Assembly: GCA_963691755.1 (NCBI GenBank)
Contig: OY829366.1
Coordinates: 3,286,001-3,350,000, forward strand
Reading direction: 5' to 3'
Length of the DNA: 64,000 nucleotides
Source: Dinoroseobacter sp013215265
GTDB lineage: Bacteria; Pseudomonadota; Alphaproteobacteria; Rhodobacterales; Rhodobacteraceae
Positions 1 through 9,303 of this stretch are shown in pieces (the first letter of the stretch is position 1; every line of letters begins with the position of its first letter). The notes beneath the pieces were generated by a model that worked only from the letters and a program-made list of their open reading frames with translations, searched no databases and was not told the origin of the DNA. The position numbers and the translations under genes are program-made.

Positions 1-211
1 AACTGCCCGCGCCCAATTGGGGCTTCCCCCATCGGCTACCCCGCACGCGCTGCGGCATTCCTTTGCAACCCATCTTCTGAACGCCGGGGGGGACCTGCGC
101 ACAATTCAGGAACTTCTTGGACATGCCTCACTCTCATCAACACAAGCGTATACCGCGGTCGACACGACACGTTTGATGGAAGTCTATCAAAGCGCTCACC
201 CGAGGGCCTAA
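1..211 (+). CDS. xerC: Tyrosine recombinase XerC/XerD, C-terminal end (partial)
   Basis: Only the last ~69 codons are present; the gene enters from the left edge in frame 2. Visible are the box II motif HALRHSFATHLL (conserved His and Arg), the LLGHASLSSTQ segment with the third active-site His, and the nucleophilic Tyr in TQAYTAVD, followed by a short tail. Site-specific recombinases of this type resolve chromosome dimers at dif with FtsK at the division septum. The complete catalytic C-terminus argues for an active enzyme. Whether it is XerC or XerD cannot be settled from the tail; XerC is a guess. Confidence 0.85.
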   Translation, partial: TARAQLGLPPSATPHALRHSFATHLLNAGGDLRTIQELLGHASLSSTQAYTAVDTTRLMEVYQSAHPRA

Positions 212-257
212 GCGTTCACATCTTGATCCGGACCAATAAATCCTACATGACGCTTCC

Positions 258-953
258 ATGACAACCGTAGCCCTCCGCGCCCTCTCGGTGCATTTTCTGA
301 CTGCAACTGGCGCCGTATTTGCGATGCTCGCGATGCTGGAAGCCGTCAAAGAAGACTGGCCAATGATGTTTGTTTGGCTCGTTGTTGCATTTGTCGTCGA
401 CGGGATCGACGGGCCATTGGCCCGGAAGTACGAGGTCAAAGTACATGCGGCCCAGTTTGATGGCGTGCTGCTTGATTTAATAATCGACTATCTGACTTAC
501 GTGTTCATTCCAGCCTTTGCGCTGTTTTATTCAGGCCTGCTGCCCGGCTGGACCGGATGGTTCGCACTTTTGATCATCACGTTCGCCAGCGTGATCTACT
601 TCGCTGATACGCGGATGAAGACCGCGGACAACTCGTTCCAAGGATTTCCCGGTTGCTGGAATATGGTCGTTCTGGTGCTCTTTGCGCTGGAACCGCCAAC
701 CGGGCTAAGCCTGCTGATCATTGCCGCACTTGGAATCGCGATGTTCCTGCCATTGAAATTTATACATCCCGTGCGCACTGAACGTTGGCGGACAGTCAGC
801 TTGCCGATGGCACTGGCGTGGACTTTTTTCGCCGGGTGGGCGGCCTGGGTCGTGTTTGATCCGCAAAGCTGGGCGCATTGGGGTCTCGTAGTGACCAGCA
901 TCTATCTGGTGTTCGCAGGTGTTGGGCAGCAATTGTTTCCGAAAAAAGCCTAG
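258..953 (+). CDS. pcs: Phosphatidylcholine synthase
   Basis: Integral membrane CDP-alcohol phosphatidyltransferase of 231 residues that would condense CDP-diacylglycerol with choline to give phosphatidylcholine and CMP in the inner membrane. The CDP-alcohol motif is at D51-G52-x2-A55-R56-x12-G69-x3-D73-x3-D77. The 12-residue spacing, longer than the 8 of phosphatidylglycerophosphate synthases, is the Pcs variant. Several hydrophobic segments follow. The ATG at 258 is chosen because it begins the conserved N-terminus; a 4-codon ORF (247-261) overlaps it. Its stop shares the CTAG at 950-953 with the convergent transporter gene. Confidence 0.85.
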   Translation: MTTVALRALSVHFLTATGAVFAMLAMLEAVKEDWPMMFVWLVVAFVVDGIDGPLARKYEVKVHAAQFDGVLLDLIIDYLTYVFIPAFALFYSGLLPGWTGWFALLIITFASVIYFADTRMKTADNSFQGFPGCWNMVVLVLFALEPPTGLSLLIIAALGIAMFLPLKFIHPVRTERWRTVSLPMALAWTFFAGWAAWVVFDPQSWAHWGLVVTSIYLVFAGVGQQLFPKKA

Positions 954-1786
954 AACCGGATTAGCACAACGCCTGCCACAATCATCAGGGCTGCGATTGC
1001 TTTTCCGCGATCCATTTTCTCGCCAAAGGCCAACCAGCCGATCAGGACCGCAAAGAGGATCGAGGTTTCACGCAGCGCCGCAACCAATGCAATAGGCGCT
1101 TGTGTCATGCCCCACACAACGATTGCGTAAGCAACAAATGACGCAACCCCGGCTAGATATGAGACCCCCCAGGTTTTCAATGACGTTCGCGCCACCACGC
1201 CCGGCTGGAGAACCAGAGCCAATGGCGTGTAAAGCACCGCACTGCCCAACAAGATCCAAGCGACATATCCGGTGGCATCACCCATGACTCGGGCACCGAG
1301 CCCGTCCACAAGCGTGTACCCAGCCGTGGCGCAAGCAGATCCAAGCGCAAAAGGCAGCATTCTGCGGCTTTCACCACTGAAAAAAACCCCTCGCGCCATC
1401 AAAAGAATTCCAAAGCCCAGAATAAGACTGCCGAAGGTTTCAAGCGCGTTCACCGCTTCAAGCGCAAAGGCAAGAGTGATAGCCAGAACAATCATTGGAG
1501 CGGAGCCTCGCGCGATGGGATAAACCCTGCTCAAGTCTCCTTCCTGATAGGCGTATCCAAGAAACATCTGGTAAGCGAGATGGATCACGCTGGAGGCAAG
1601 TATCCACGGCCAAACATGTGCGTCAGGCCATGGAACAAAGAAAATCAGGACAAGCCCAAAACTACCTTGGCAGATCGTAAAACGAAACATCGCCTGAAGC
1701 TTGTCGCCACCCGATCTTATTGCAGCGTTCCAGGCGGCGTGTAGGAAGGCAGCGGCCAGCACCGAAAGGAATACTGCCAGGGTCAT
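950..1786 (-). CDS. DMT-superfamily EamA transporter
   Basis: Protein of 278 residues made almost entirely of about ten hydrophobic helices, in two EamA-type repeats (residues ~5-135 and ~150-275). It starts with a typical N-terminal helix, followed by AAWNAAIRSGGDK. Members export small metabolites such as amino acids or drugs; the substrate here cannot be read from sequence. The ATG at 1786 overlaps the stop of the upstream methyltransferase gene by 4 nt (ATGA), so the two genes are translationally coupled on the minus strand. Confidence 0.8.
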   Translation of the reverse strand: MTLAVFLSVLAAAFLHAAWNAAIRSGGDKLQAMFRFTICQGSFGLVLIFFVPWPDAHVWPWILASSVIHLAYQMFLGYAYQEGDLSRVYPIARGSAPMIVLAITLAFALEAVNALETFGSLILGFGILLMARGVFFSGESRRMLPFALGSACATAGYTLVDGLGARVMGDATGYVAWILLGSAVLYTPLALVLQPGVVARTSLKTWGVSYLAGVASFVAYAIVVWGMTQAPIALVAALRETSILFAVLIGWLAFGEKMDRGKAIAALMIVAGVVLIRF

Positions 1787-2253
1787 ATCAGGAACCCGCC
1801 CGCATGTTCGTGCCGCAAAAGCGCGACTTTGGTCTCAACCCCGCCTTTGCCGGAAAATCCAGTCAGACCCTTCCTGCCCATGACCCTGTGGCAGGGAATA
1901 ATGATCGGTATCGGGTTTGCGCCACACAGCTGGCCGACGGATTGGGAGGAGAGGCCAGTGGCCTTGGCGATGTCGCCATAGGTGGCAGTGTTTCCGTGCG
2001 GGATCGTACGGATCTCCCTCAAGACCGCTTGAAGCACGTCAGACCCTACAGGGGCGAGGGGAAGGTCGAAATCAGTCAGCGTGCCTGCATCATAAGCCGC
2101 GAGTTGAGATATCGCTTCTTTGAGAAGAACAGTCTCATCTGCGTGTTCAGTGGCCTGCCATTTGAGTGCAACGACAGCGGTCTCGGATGCTACGATCTCA
2201 AGCCCACCAAACTGTGTCTGAACCGAAGCACGAAACTCAACCACAGAGATCAA
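1783..2253 (-). CDS. ogt: Methylated-DNA--[protein]-cysteine S-methyltransferase
   Basis: Suicidal repair protein of 156 residues that takes the alkyl group from O6-alkylguanine onto its own cysteine. The active-site motif IPCHRV is present with Cys121, preceded by NPIPIIIP and followed by GLTGFSGKGGVETKVALLRHE, which matches the family's C-terminal signature. The helix-turn-helix part (TYGDIAKATGLSSQSVGQLCGANP) is intact. The length is that of a stand-alone Ogt-type enzyme without the Ada N-terminal domain. It lies first in a two-gene unit with the EamA transporter, downstream of ileS on the same strand. Confidence 0.92.
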   Translation of the reverse strand: MISVVEFRASVQTQFGGLEIVASETAVVALKWQATEHADETVLLKEAISQLAAYDAGTLTDFDLPLAPVGSDVLQAVLREIRTIPHGNTATYGDIAKATGLSSQSVGQLCGANPIPIIIPCHRVMGRKGLTGFSGKGGVETKVALLRHEHAGGFLI

Positions 2254-2334
2254 CCCGGCTAACAGATTGGGCTACGCCTGCCTTCATAGCGGCAGGCGCA
2301 AATGCGCCCGGCCCGTCAGGCGCAGCCCGCACTA

Positions 2335-5262
2335 TCACGATCCGAGTGCCTCATTGCACCGCCCGCACACGCCCGCATGTTCATACAATCCCACGTCCGG
2401 CAGGATCTTCCAGCAGCGTTGGCATTTCTTGCCTTCAGCTTTTTGAAAGATCACTGCGACGCTTGACACATCGTCGAGCGTGAACGCGCCTTCCGGCGCA
2501 GCTTCGGTCGAAACCTGAACCCCGGAGGTGATACAAAGATCATCGAACGCCACCGTTCTCAGCACCTCTGCCGTTGCGGCATCGACGTGAACGATTGGAG
2601 CGGCCTCCAAGGATGCACCGATCACCTTTTCAGTCCGCTGCACCTCAAGAGCCCCCGTCACAACGCGACGCACTTTGCGGATCGTTGCCCACTTAGCCGC
2701 CAGTGCTTCGTCGCGCCATCCGGCAGGTGTTTCAGGGATATCCGTCAAATGGATGGAGCTTTCATCGCCCGGGAACCGTTCCAGCCAGACCTCCTCCATC
2801 GTGAAAACCAGCACCGGCGCCAGCCAGGTGGTCAAACGATGGAAGAGGATATCCAGCACGGTGCATGCCGCGCGACGACTTAGGGTGTCCCCATCACAAT
2901 ACAAAGCGTCCTTGCGGATGTCGAAATAGTAGGCTGAGAGGTCTACGGTCGCGAAAGTGAAGACTGCCTGAAAGACGCCCTGGAAGTCGTAGTTCGCATA
3001 GCCCGCACGTACGACCTCATCCAATTCGGCCAAACGATGCAGCACCCAGCGCTCCAGCTCGGGCATATCCGCAGTCTCAACGCGATCAGTTTCCGTGAAG
3101 TCCGAAAGTGAGCCCAACAGGAAACGCATCGTATTGCGCAAACGGCGGTAGCTGTCAGCAGTCCCTTTCAGGATCTTGTCGCCGATGCGCAAATCAACGG
3201 TATAGTCCGACTGCGCCACCCAAAGCCGCAGGATATCCGCGCCATACTGGTCGATCACCTGTTGAGGCGCCACGGTGTTGCCGACGGATTTGGACATCTT
3301 CATGCCCTTCTCATCCAGGGTAAACCCGTGCGTCAGCACCCCGCGATAGGGCGCACGTCCGCGCGTCCCACACGATTGCAGCATCGAAGAATGGAACCAC
3401 CCACGGTGCTGATCGGTACCCTCAAGATAAAGATCCGCCAGACCGTCTTCGGACCCATCTTCGCGGTCGCGAAGAACAAACGCATGGGTTGAACCGGAAT
3501 CAAACCACACATCGAGAATGTCGAAGACCTGATCATAATCCTCAGGATCGTACTGGTTGCCGAGGAAGCGCGCCTTGGCGCCTTCTTCATACCATGCATC
3601 CGCACCCTCTTCCTCAAACGCGGCGTTAATGCGCGCGTTCACCTCCGGGTCGCGCAGCAGGAAGTCCTCATCCGTGGGCTTTGTACCGCGTTTCGTGAAG
3701 CAGGTCAGCGGAACACCCCAAGCACGTTGACGCGACAAAACCCAGTCAGGGCGTGCCTCGATCATAGAATAGAGCCGGTTGCGCCCAGTTTGTGGGGTCC
3801 ATGTCACCAATTGGTCGATGCTGGTCAGTGCGCGTTCGCGGATGGTGGTTCCGTACTCATCCATGCCGTCCCCGACAGCTCTATCGATCGCGGCGAACCA
3901 CTGTGGGCGGTTCAGTCGGATTACCGGAGCTTTCGAGCGCCAGGAATGCGCGTCTGAAATCTTGATCCGACGACGTCCCAGAAGGCCACCGACCTCGATT
4001 AGTTTCGCGATCACGACCTTGTTCGCACCACCGGGCTTTCCGTTTGGCTTGATGATGAATTCACCGCCAAAGAACGGCAGGTCCTCCCGATAAGAACTGT
4101 CGTCAAGCACGTTGAAAGTCATTGGCAGACCATGCTGGACACCAATGGCATAGTCGTCGTCACCATGAGACGGCGCGGTGTGCACAAAGCCTGTTCCGGC
4201 ATCATCGGTGACATGCTCGCCCGGGAAGAGCGGAACATCAAAATCCCATTCTCCGTTGGCCTCTTCAGCACCGCTCAGAGGATGCGCACATGTAACCTCG
4301 GCCAGCATCTCGGGAGAGACATCAGCAACGCGACGGTACATGGTGTTGTCCAAACGCATAGCGTGCAGGGCTTCGTCGGCCAATGCATCTGCGATTAGGT
4401 AGCGTGCGCCAATTGTCGCCCAGCACTCTTCGGGACGACCCGTTACTTCGTAAAGCCCATAACTGATCTTCGGACCGAAGCAGATTGCTCGGTTTTGGGG
4501 GATCGTCCATGGGGTCGTTGTCCAAATGATAACCGAGAGACCGGCCGCACCCGTTACGTCGCCCGCAAGACCGTCAGGTGCAGAAGTCACGGCAAACGGA
4601 ACCCAGATCGCGTCGGTGTCACGGTCTTTGTATTCCACTTCGGCTTCAGCCAATGCGGTTTTCTCAACCGGCGACCACATCACGGGCTTGGACCCTTGAT
4701 ACAAAAGCCCGCTCATCAAGAACTTCTGGAATTCCTCCGCGATGACGCGCTCAGCATGGTAGTTCATGGTCAGGTAGGGGTTTTCCCACTTGCCTGTCAC
4801 GCCAAGACGCTTGAACTCCTCGCGTTGCACGTCAATCCAGCCATTGGCGAAGTCCCGGCACTCACGGCGGAATTTCACAACTGGGACAGTGTCCTTGTCG
4901 TGCCCCTTCTGGCGGTACTTTTCCTCGATTTTCCATTCGATTGGCAGCCCGTGGCAATCCCAACCCGGGATATAACGTGCATCTTTGCCCATCATTTGCT
5001 GGGAGCGCACGACCATATCTTTCAGGATTTTGTTCAACGCATGACCAATATGCAAATTGCCGTTTGCATATGGCGGACCGTCATGAAGCGTGAAAGGGGT
5101 GCGGCCCTCTTTCTCTCGCAGACGGTCATAAATTCCGATCTTCTCCCATCGGGCGAGCCAGTCGGGCTCGCGTTTGGGCAAACCGGCCCGCATCGGGAAA
5201 TCGGTCTTTGGCAAGTTCAGAGTGTGTTTGTAGTCGGGGGCTTCAGGGGTGTCAGCGCACAT
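2335..5262 (-). CDS. ileS: Isoleucyl-tRNA synthetase
   Basis: Class I aminoacyl-tRNA synthetase of 975 residues charging tRNA-Ile with isoleucine. The ATP-binding HIGH sequence is at residues 71-74 and the KMSKS loop at about 655-659 (DNA 3286-3300). The CP1 editing domain lies between them (TTTPWTIPQNRA region), and the C-terminus ends in a Cys4 zinc-binding segment (CQRC ... CGRC). This is the usual bacterial type 1 architecture and length. The ATG at 5262 follows AAAGGA at a good distance. The ~290 bp between it and the divergent monooxygenase must hold both promoters. Confidence 0.97.
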   Translation of the reverse strand: MCADTPEAPDYKHTLNLPKTDFPMRAGLPKREPDWLARWEKIGIYDRLREKEGRTPFTLHDGPPYANGNLHIGHALNKILKDMVVRSQQMMGKDARYIPGWDCHGLPIEWKIEEKYRQKGHDKDTVPVVKFRRECRDFANGWIDVQREEFKRLGVTGKWENPYLTMNYHAERVIAEEFQKFLMSGLLYQGSKPVMWSPVEKTALAEAEVEYKDRDTDAIWVPFAVTSAPDGLAGDVTGAAGLSVIIWTTTPWTIPQNRAICFGPKISYGLYEVTGRPEECWATIGARYLIADALADEALHAMRLDNTMYRRVADVSPEMLAEVTCAHPLSGAEEANGEWDFDVPLFPGEHVTDDAGTGFVHTAPSHGDDDYAIGVQHGLPMTFNVLDDSSYREDLPFFGGEFIIKPNGKPGGANKVVIAKLIEVGGLLGRRRIKISDAHSWRSKAPVIRLNRPQWFAAIDRAVGDGMDEYGTTIRERALTSIDQLVTWTPQTGRNRLYSMIEARPDWVLSRQRAWGVPLTCFTKRGTKPTDEDFLLRDPEVNARINAAFEEEGADAWYEEGAKARFLGNQYDPEDYDQVFDILDVWFDSGSTHAFVLRDREDGSEDGLADLYLEGTDQHRGWFHSSMLQSCGTRGRAPYRGVLTHGFTLDEKGMKMSKSVGNTVAPQQVIDQYGADILRLWVAQSDYTVDLRIGDKILKGTADSYRRLRNTMRFLLGSLSDFTETDRVETADMPELERWVLHRLAELDEVVRAGYANYDFQGVFQAVFTFATVDLSAYYFDIRKDALYCDGDTLSRRAACTVLDILFHRLTTWLAPVLVFTMEEVWLERFPGDESSIHLTDIPETPAGWRDEALAAKWATIRKVRRVVTGALEVQRTEKVIGASLEAAPIVHVDAATAEVLRTVAFDDLCITSGVQVSTEAAPEGAFTLDDVSSVAVIFQKAEGKKCQRCWKILPDVGLYEHAGVCGRCNEALGS

Positions 5263-5551
5263 TGCGGACGTCCTTTGGAATACGTGTCGTATGGTCGGAA
5301 TGGGGGGCGGCGCGAAAGCTCAAGCGCCTTATCCCGGCGGCTCGATTGCTTAGAGCGCCGGGCATATAATTCGAATAATGATCGCCGTGTGATGCGTCAT
5401 GACGGGGCTTATAGGCCCGCAGGAACGGAGCGGCAAGCATGGCAATGCGGCAACCATGCGGGTGTGGCATTCCGGCGATTTAGGACAAACTGCTACCTGC
5501 TGCACATAGATCGGCACATTACTGGCAAAGAAGCGCAAAAAGGATTGCAAG

Positions 5552-6727
5552 ATGGGACATGTGGGGATTGTGGGCTGCGGCATAGGAGGCCTCGCGCTGG
5601 CCATCGCTTTGCGGCAACAAGATCTTCCTGTCACCGTGTTTGACAAATTCGACGCGCCGCGACCTGTGGGATCGGGTCTGGTGATGCAGCCAGTTGGTCT
5701 TGAGGTCTTGGCTGCGCTGGATTGCGAAATCGGTGTTCGGGCCTTGGGAACCCAATTGAACCGGATGGTGGGCCATGAGGCAGATAGCGGCCGGGTCGTG
5801 CTTGACGTTACCTACGACAAAAGCGGCGTCGAAACCGGCCTCGCGATCCATCGGGCCAGTCTCTTCCATGTCTTGTACCAAAAAGCCCATCAGGTCGGTG
5901 TGGAGATCGAACACGGCGCCGAAATCGTGAACCGCGAAAAGAGGAGACTGGTGTACGCAGGCGGAAAACGCACCTCAGAATTTGACCTGATCGTCGATGC
6001 CGCCGGGGCTAGTTCACCGCTGTCCCCGCTTAAGCCACGTCCCCTACCCTATGGCGCTGTCTGGGGAACCGTTGCTTGGGCAACCGGGACAGAATTGCCA
6101 AGGGATGAACTTCGCCAGTGCTATCGCCGTGCCAATAAGATGATGGGTATTCTTCCACTTGGGCAATTGCCCGATGATCCTTCTCCAATCGCCGCAGTCT
6201 TCTGGTCTTTGCCTTTACGAGGTATCGCAAACTGGGAAGCCGTGGAACTGGAGGACTGGAAGCGCGAAGCCCGCGCGCTTTGGCCTGAAGCGCAAAAATT
6301 CCTCGAAACGATCAATTCGCCCACGGATATGACACCTGCCACATATTCCCATGGGCAGCTGGCGCGCCCTTATGGCGATGGCATCGTTCACATCGGGGAT
6401 GCAGCGCATCGCGCAAGCCCACAACTTGGACAGGGCGCGAACATGGCGTTGCTTGATGCGTTGGCACTAGCGCGTGCAATTGAGCGGGGGCCACTGAACG
6501 AGGCCGGGGAGCGTTATCATCGTGCACGCCGCATGCATGTTTGGCTCTATCAAGCTCTTTCGAGAAGTTTTACGCCGCAATACCAAAGCGACAGCACGGT
6601 ACTCCCAATCCTCCGCGACCACGTCCTGACGCCGATCAGCCATATTCCACCAACGCCCAGATTATTGTCATTGCTCGTACGTGGTAAGTTGGCGACCCCG
6701 CTTGGTGACCTTACGCATCCGAGCTGA
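5552..6727 (+). CDS. FAD-dependent aromatic-type monooxygenase
   Basis: Protein of 391 residues of the UbiH/salicylate hydroxylase (PF01494) flavoprotein family. The dinucleotide-binding GCGIGG is at residues 8-13, and the second FAD motif, GDAAHRASPQLGQGANMAL, starts near residue 282. Such enzymes hydroxylate aromatic or ring substrates using NAD(P)H and oxygen. Nothing nearby names the substrate: it stands alone, divergent from ileS and convergent with the TIGR01620 gene. A role in ubiquinone biosynthesis is possible but not supported by context. Confidence 0.8.
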   Translation: MGHVGIVGCGIGGLALAIALRQQDLPVTVFDKFDAPRPVGSGLVMQPVGLEVLAALDCEIGVRALGTQLNRMVGHEADSGRVVLDVTYDKSGVETGLAIHRASLFHVLYQKAHQVGVEIEHGAEIVNREKRRLVYAGGKRTSEFDLIVDAAGASSPLSPLKPRPLPYGAVWGTVAWATGTELPRDELRQCYRRANKMMGILPLGQLPDDPSPIAAVFWSLPLRGIANWEAVELEDWKREARALWPEAQKFLETINSPTDMTPATYSHGQLARPYGDGIVHIGDAAHRASPQLGQGANMALLDALALARAIERGPLNEAGERYHRARRMHVWLYQALSRSFTPQYQSDSTVLPILRDHVLTPISHIPPTPRLLSLLVRGKLATPLGDLTHPS

Positions 6728-6792
6728 GCTGTACGGAAGTCCGCTCAATTCCATTACGTCAGGATAAACCCCGATTAGGTCGCCTGGTTCAG

Positions 6793-7788
6793 TTATGAAG
6801 CCTTTCCAAAAAGGCCGGTCAGCGCCAGTGAGACCAACTTCGAAACACTTGGACGTGTGTTTTCAGTGAACGGAAGCGGACGGCAAACCTCCATTGCAGC
6901 GACGCCAACCCTCGCGGTCAGGGCCCCGTTAACAACACCTTCTCCGAAACGGCGTGATACTTTCGACAAAAGCCCGCCACCGGCAACCGAACCGATCAGA
7001 TCGTCACCCACCGCAACTGCACCGGTTGCAACGAGATGGGTCAGGACAGTTCGGGTCAGACGCCAGCTTCCCAGAGTTCCGGCACGCCCACCATAGACCT
7101 CTGCAATGCGGCGGATCATGCGTAGGCTTGCGGTCAAGGCCGCGACAACATCCGCAAGCGCCAGTGGCACAAGCGCAGTGACCGTCGCAACCTGACGGGC
7201 TGCAGCGGCCACTTCTTCTTTCGCGCGCTCATCCAACGGGGCAAGTAAGGTGTGTTCCGCGATGCCAAACACTGTCTCCGCATCAAAAGCTTCTTCGGTT
7301 CGAGTTTTCACGCGCTGGCGCGCGTCGGCAAGGGCAGGCCTGTTGGCATAAAGTGCGCTCAAATCGCGGGCCAACGCGCGCGCTTCATTGAGGTCTTGTG
7401 CCCCGACCGCTGCCTCCGCCCGGCTCTTAAAGCGGTCAAGCCGCGCGAGACGCGAATACCCAACCCATTCCTTCAACGCGAGCCCCAGGGCCGCAAAAAT
7501 CACCAATCCAAAAAGAACTGTCGCGGTCCAACCAAGAACAGGATTCGCCGCAAGAAGGCCCATTGCGAAATTCCAAGCCGAGACTGACAGGATGAACGCG
7601 ACAAGAGCAATCAAACTGGACCAAAAGAGGCGCACCAAACGATTAGGGCGCCGGGCAGAAAGGCGCGCCAAAGTTTGCATCGCTTCACCTTGAGGAACGG
7701 CGCCCCGTTCCTCGATAGGCGGCGCCACAGCAGGCGACATTGGCGGTTCACTGTCGTCAAGTTCGATGAGAACAGGTTTCCGGGTCAT
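6793..7788 (-). CDS. TIGR01620/DUF697 (YcjF-like) membrane protein
   Basis: Protein of 331 residues: an acidic, proline-containing N-terminus, two adjacent transmembrane helices (about residues 55-75 and 80-105), then a soluble helical part with the DUF697 region (LTHLVATGAVAVGDDLIGSVAGGG). This matches the YcjF/TIGR01620 group, always found next to YcjX. In E. coli ycjXF is induced by envelope stress (Psp regulon), and the molecular function is unknown. The gene overlaps ycjX by 4 nt (ATGA), so both are made together. Confidence 0.82.
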   Translation of the reverse strand: MTRKPVLIELDDSEPPMSPAVAPPIEERGAVPQGEAMQTLARLSARRPNRLVRLFWSSLIALVAFILSVSAWNFAMGLLAANPVLGWTATVLFGLVIFAALGLALKEWVGYSRLARLDRFKSRAEAAVGAQDLNEARALARDLSALYANRPALADARQRVKTRTEEAFDAETVFGIAEHTLLAPLDERAKEEVAAAARQVATVTALVPLALADVVAALTASLRMIRRIAEVYGGRAGTLGSWRLTRTVLTHLVATGAVAVGDDLIGSVAGGGLLSKVSRRFGEGVVNGALTARVGVAAMEVCRPLPFTENTRPSVSKLVSLALTGLFGKAS

Positions 7789-9215
7789 CGCAAACGATCT
7801 CCGATCAGAAATTCAGCAGCACGGTCCAGACGGATATGTGGTGGACCTTCCCCCGCCCGTACGGACATTTTGCTAGGTGCAAAACTCATCGCCTGCCAAT
7901 CCCCATCCAACCAGGCTGGATCGCCGTCTGCCGGTGCCAAAAGCACCGAAGGATCATCGGGTAGTTCACCCGGATGAAAGGCTGCGTCCTTGCCAGTCTC
8001 CAGCAGCCTTCCTCGCACCATTGGCAGCGTTGCTCCCTTATGGGTGCGTTCTTCTTCAACCGTTGCGCGCAGTGCAGCGATAGACATCGCGGCTGTTTGA
8101 GCCCCTGCAAAATCGGCACGGCGGCGGGCGTCAGTTACAAGTGCGTCCATGATGGCGGTCAGCTTCGCGTGTTGGCTGTGGTGAATGTGGTCAGCCTTCG
8201 TCGCAGCAAAGAGAATGCGATCCACTTTGCGGCCTAGCAAAGCCGTCAGAAACGTATTCTGACCCGGGCGAAAGGCGCCTAGAAGATCGCGCATGGTCTG
8301 GCGCAGATCGGCAAGTGCTGTGGGCCCATTATGAATTGCGCCAAGTGCATCAACGAGAACGATCTGCCGATCAATCCGCGCGAAGTGATCACGAAAGAAG
8401 GGCTTCACAATCAGGGATTTGTAGGCCTCAAAACGTCGCTCAAATTCGCGATAAAGACTACCACGTCGCGCGCCTTCGCAGGGCGGAAGTGGGGCAAAGG
8501 TCAGCGCAGGAGAGCCTTTCAACTCACCCGGAAGTAGGAAGCGGCCCGGGGTGCAGTCTGAAAAACCTGCTTTACGCGCGCTATGCAAAGTCTCGGTGAA
8601 ACTGGCGGCGAGCGTTTCGGCGAGGGGCTCGTCATGTTTGGTGTCCGGCGTAACCTCTCCCGCTTGTGTTAGGTAAGCTTTGGTATCGGGGCGCACCTCC
8701 ATCCGGGTCAGGGTATCTTCAGACCATGCCGCATAGGTCTTATCCATAAGCCCGAGATCAAGCAGCCATTCACCGGGATAATCCACGATATCAAGATGTA
8801 CTGTGCGAGGGCCCGAAACCGCTCCTAACAACCCTTGAGGCTGGACCCGCAGCGAAAGACGTAGCTCTGAGATTGCCGATGTGGGCGTTGGCCAGCGCGG
8901 GTTGGCCCCTGTGAGCGCTTCAAGATTTGCTTCAAACGGAAAGCGTGGGATCGTGTCGTCTGGTTGTGGACGCAGGTAGGCCGCAGAGATCGCGCCGGAA
9001 CTGGCAGCCGATAAAGCGGGCATGCGTCCCCGGTCCAGCAAATTTGCCACGAGCGACGTAATGAAAACAGTCTTGCCGGATCTGGCAAGACCGGTAACGC
9101 CCAGCCGTATCACAGGCTCGAACAGCGCCTCGCTGACTGCGCCCTGAACGGTTTCCAGACCGCGCGCCAACTCATCAGTAACTCGTGTCAGAACCACGAC
9201 TGTCCTTTCTCGCAT
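7785..9215 (-). CDS. ycjX: YcjX-like GTPase/ATPase (DUF463)
   Basis: P-loop protein of 476 residues with Walker A GLARSGKT at residues 42-49, followed by FITSLVANLL as in YcjX/DUF463. The DIVDYPGEWLLDLGL segment is the family's switch region, and VLVDALGAIHNGPTALADL is a later conserved block. An in-frame extension reaches 9341, but the ATG at 9215 is preferred because the longer form would run into truA across the divergent promoter. It is the first gene of the pair with the TIGR01620 membrane protein. Probably a cytoplasmic nucleotide hydrolase in envelope-stress response (inference). Confidence 0.85.
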   Translation of the reverse strand: MRERTVVVLTRVTDELARGLETVQGAVSEALFEPVIRLGVTGLARSGKTVFITSLVANLLDRGRMPALSAASSGAISAAYLRPQPDDTIPRFPFEANLEALTGANPRWPTPTSAISELRLSLRVQPQGLLGAVSGPRTVHLDIVDYPGEWLLDLGLMDKTYAAWSEDTLTRMEVRPDTKAYLTQAGEVTPDTKHDEPLAETLAASFTETLHSARKAGFSDCTPGRFLLPGELKGSPALTFAPLPPCEGARRGSLYREFERRFEAYKSLIVKPFFRDHFARIDRQIVLVDALGAIHNGPTALADLRQTMRDLLGAFRPGQNTFLTALLGRKVDRILFAATKADHIHHSQHAKLTAIMDALVTDARRRADFAGAQTAAMSIAALRATVEEERTHKGATLPMVRGRLLETGKDAAFHPGELPDDPSVLLAPADGDPAWLDGDWQAMSFAPSKMSVRAGEGPPHIRLDRAAEFLIGDRLR

Positions 9216-9303
9216 CCCACCCCTAGATAGGAAGCCATGCCAGCGCTGTATAGGGAGAGGGGAAGGATTGTGCCCGCTTCCCCAGAGCGTTAGAGCGTTA
9301 GAT

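Noticed and set aside
4495..5643. Open frame of 382 codons on the plus strand opposite ileS
   Set aside because: It lies antisense to the strongly conserved N-terminal half of isoleucyl-tRNA synthetase, has no recognisable domain, and is explained by codon bias of the real gene.
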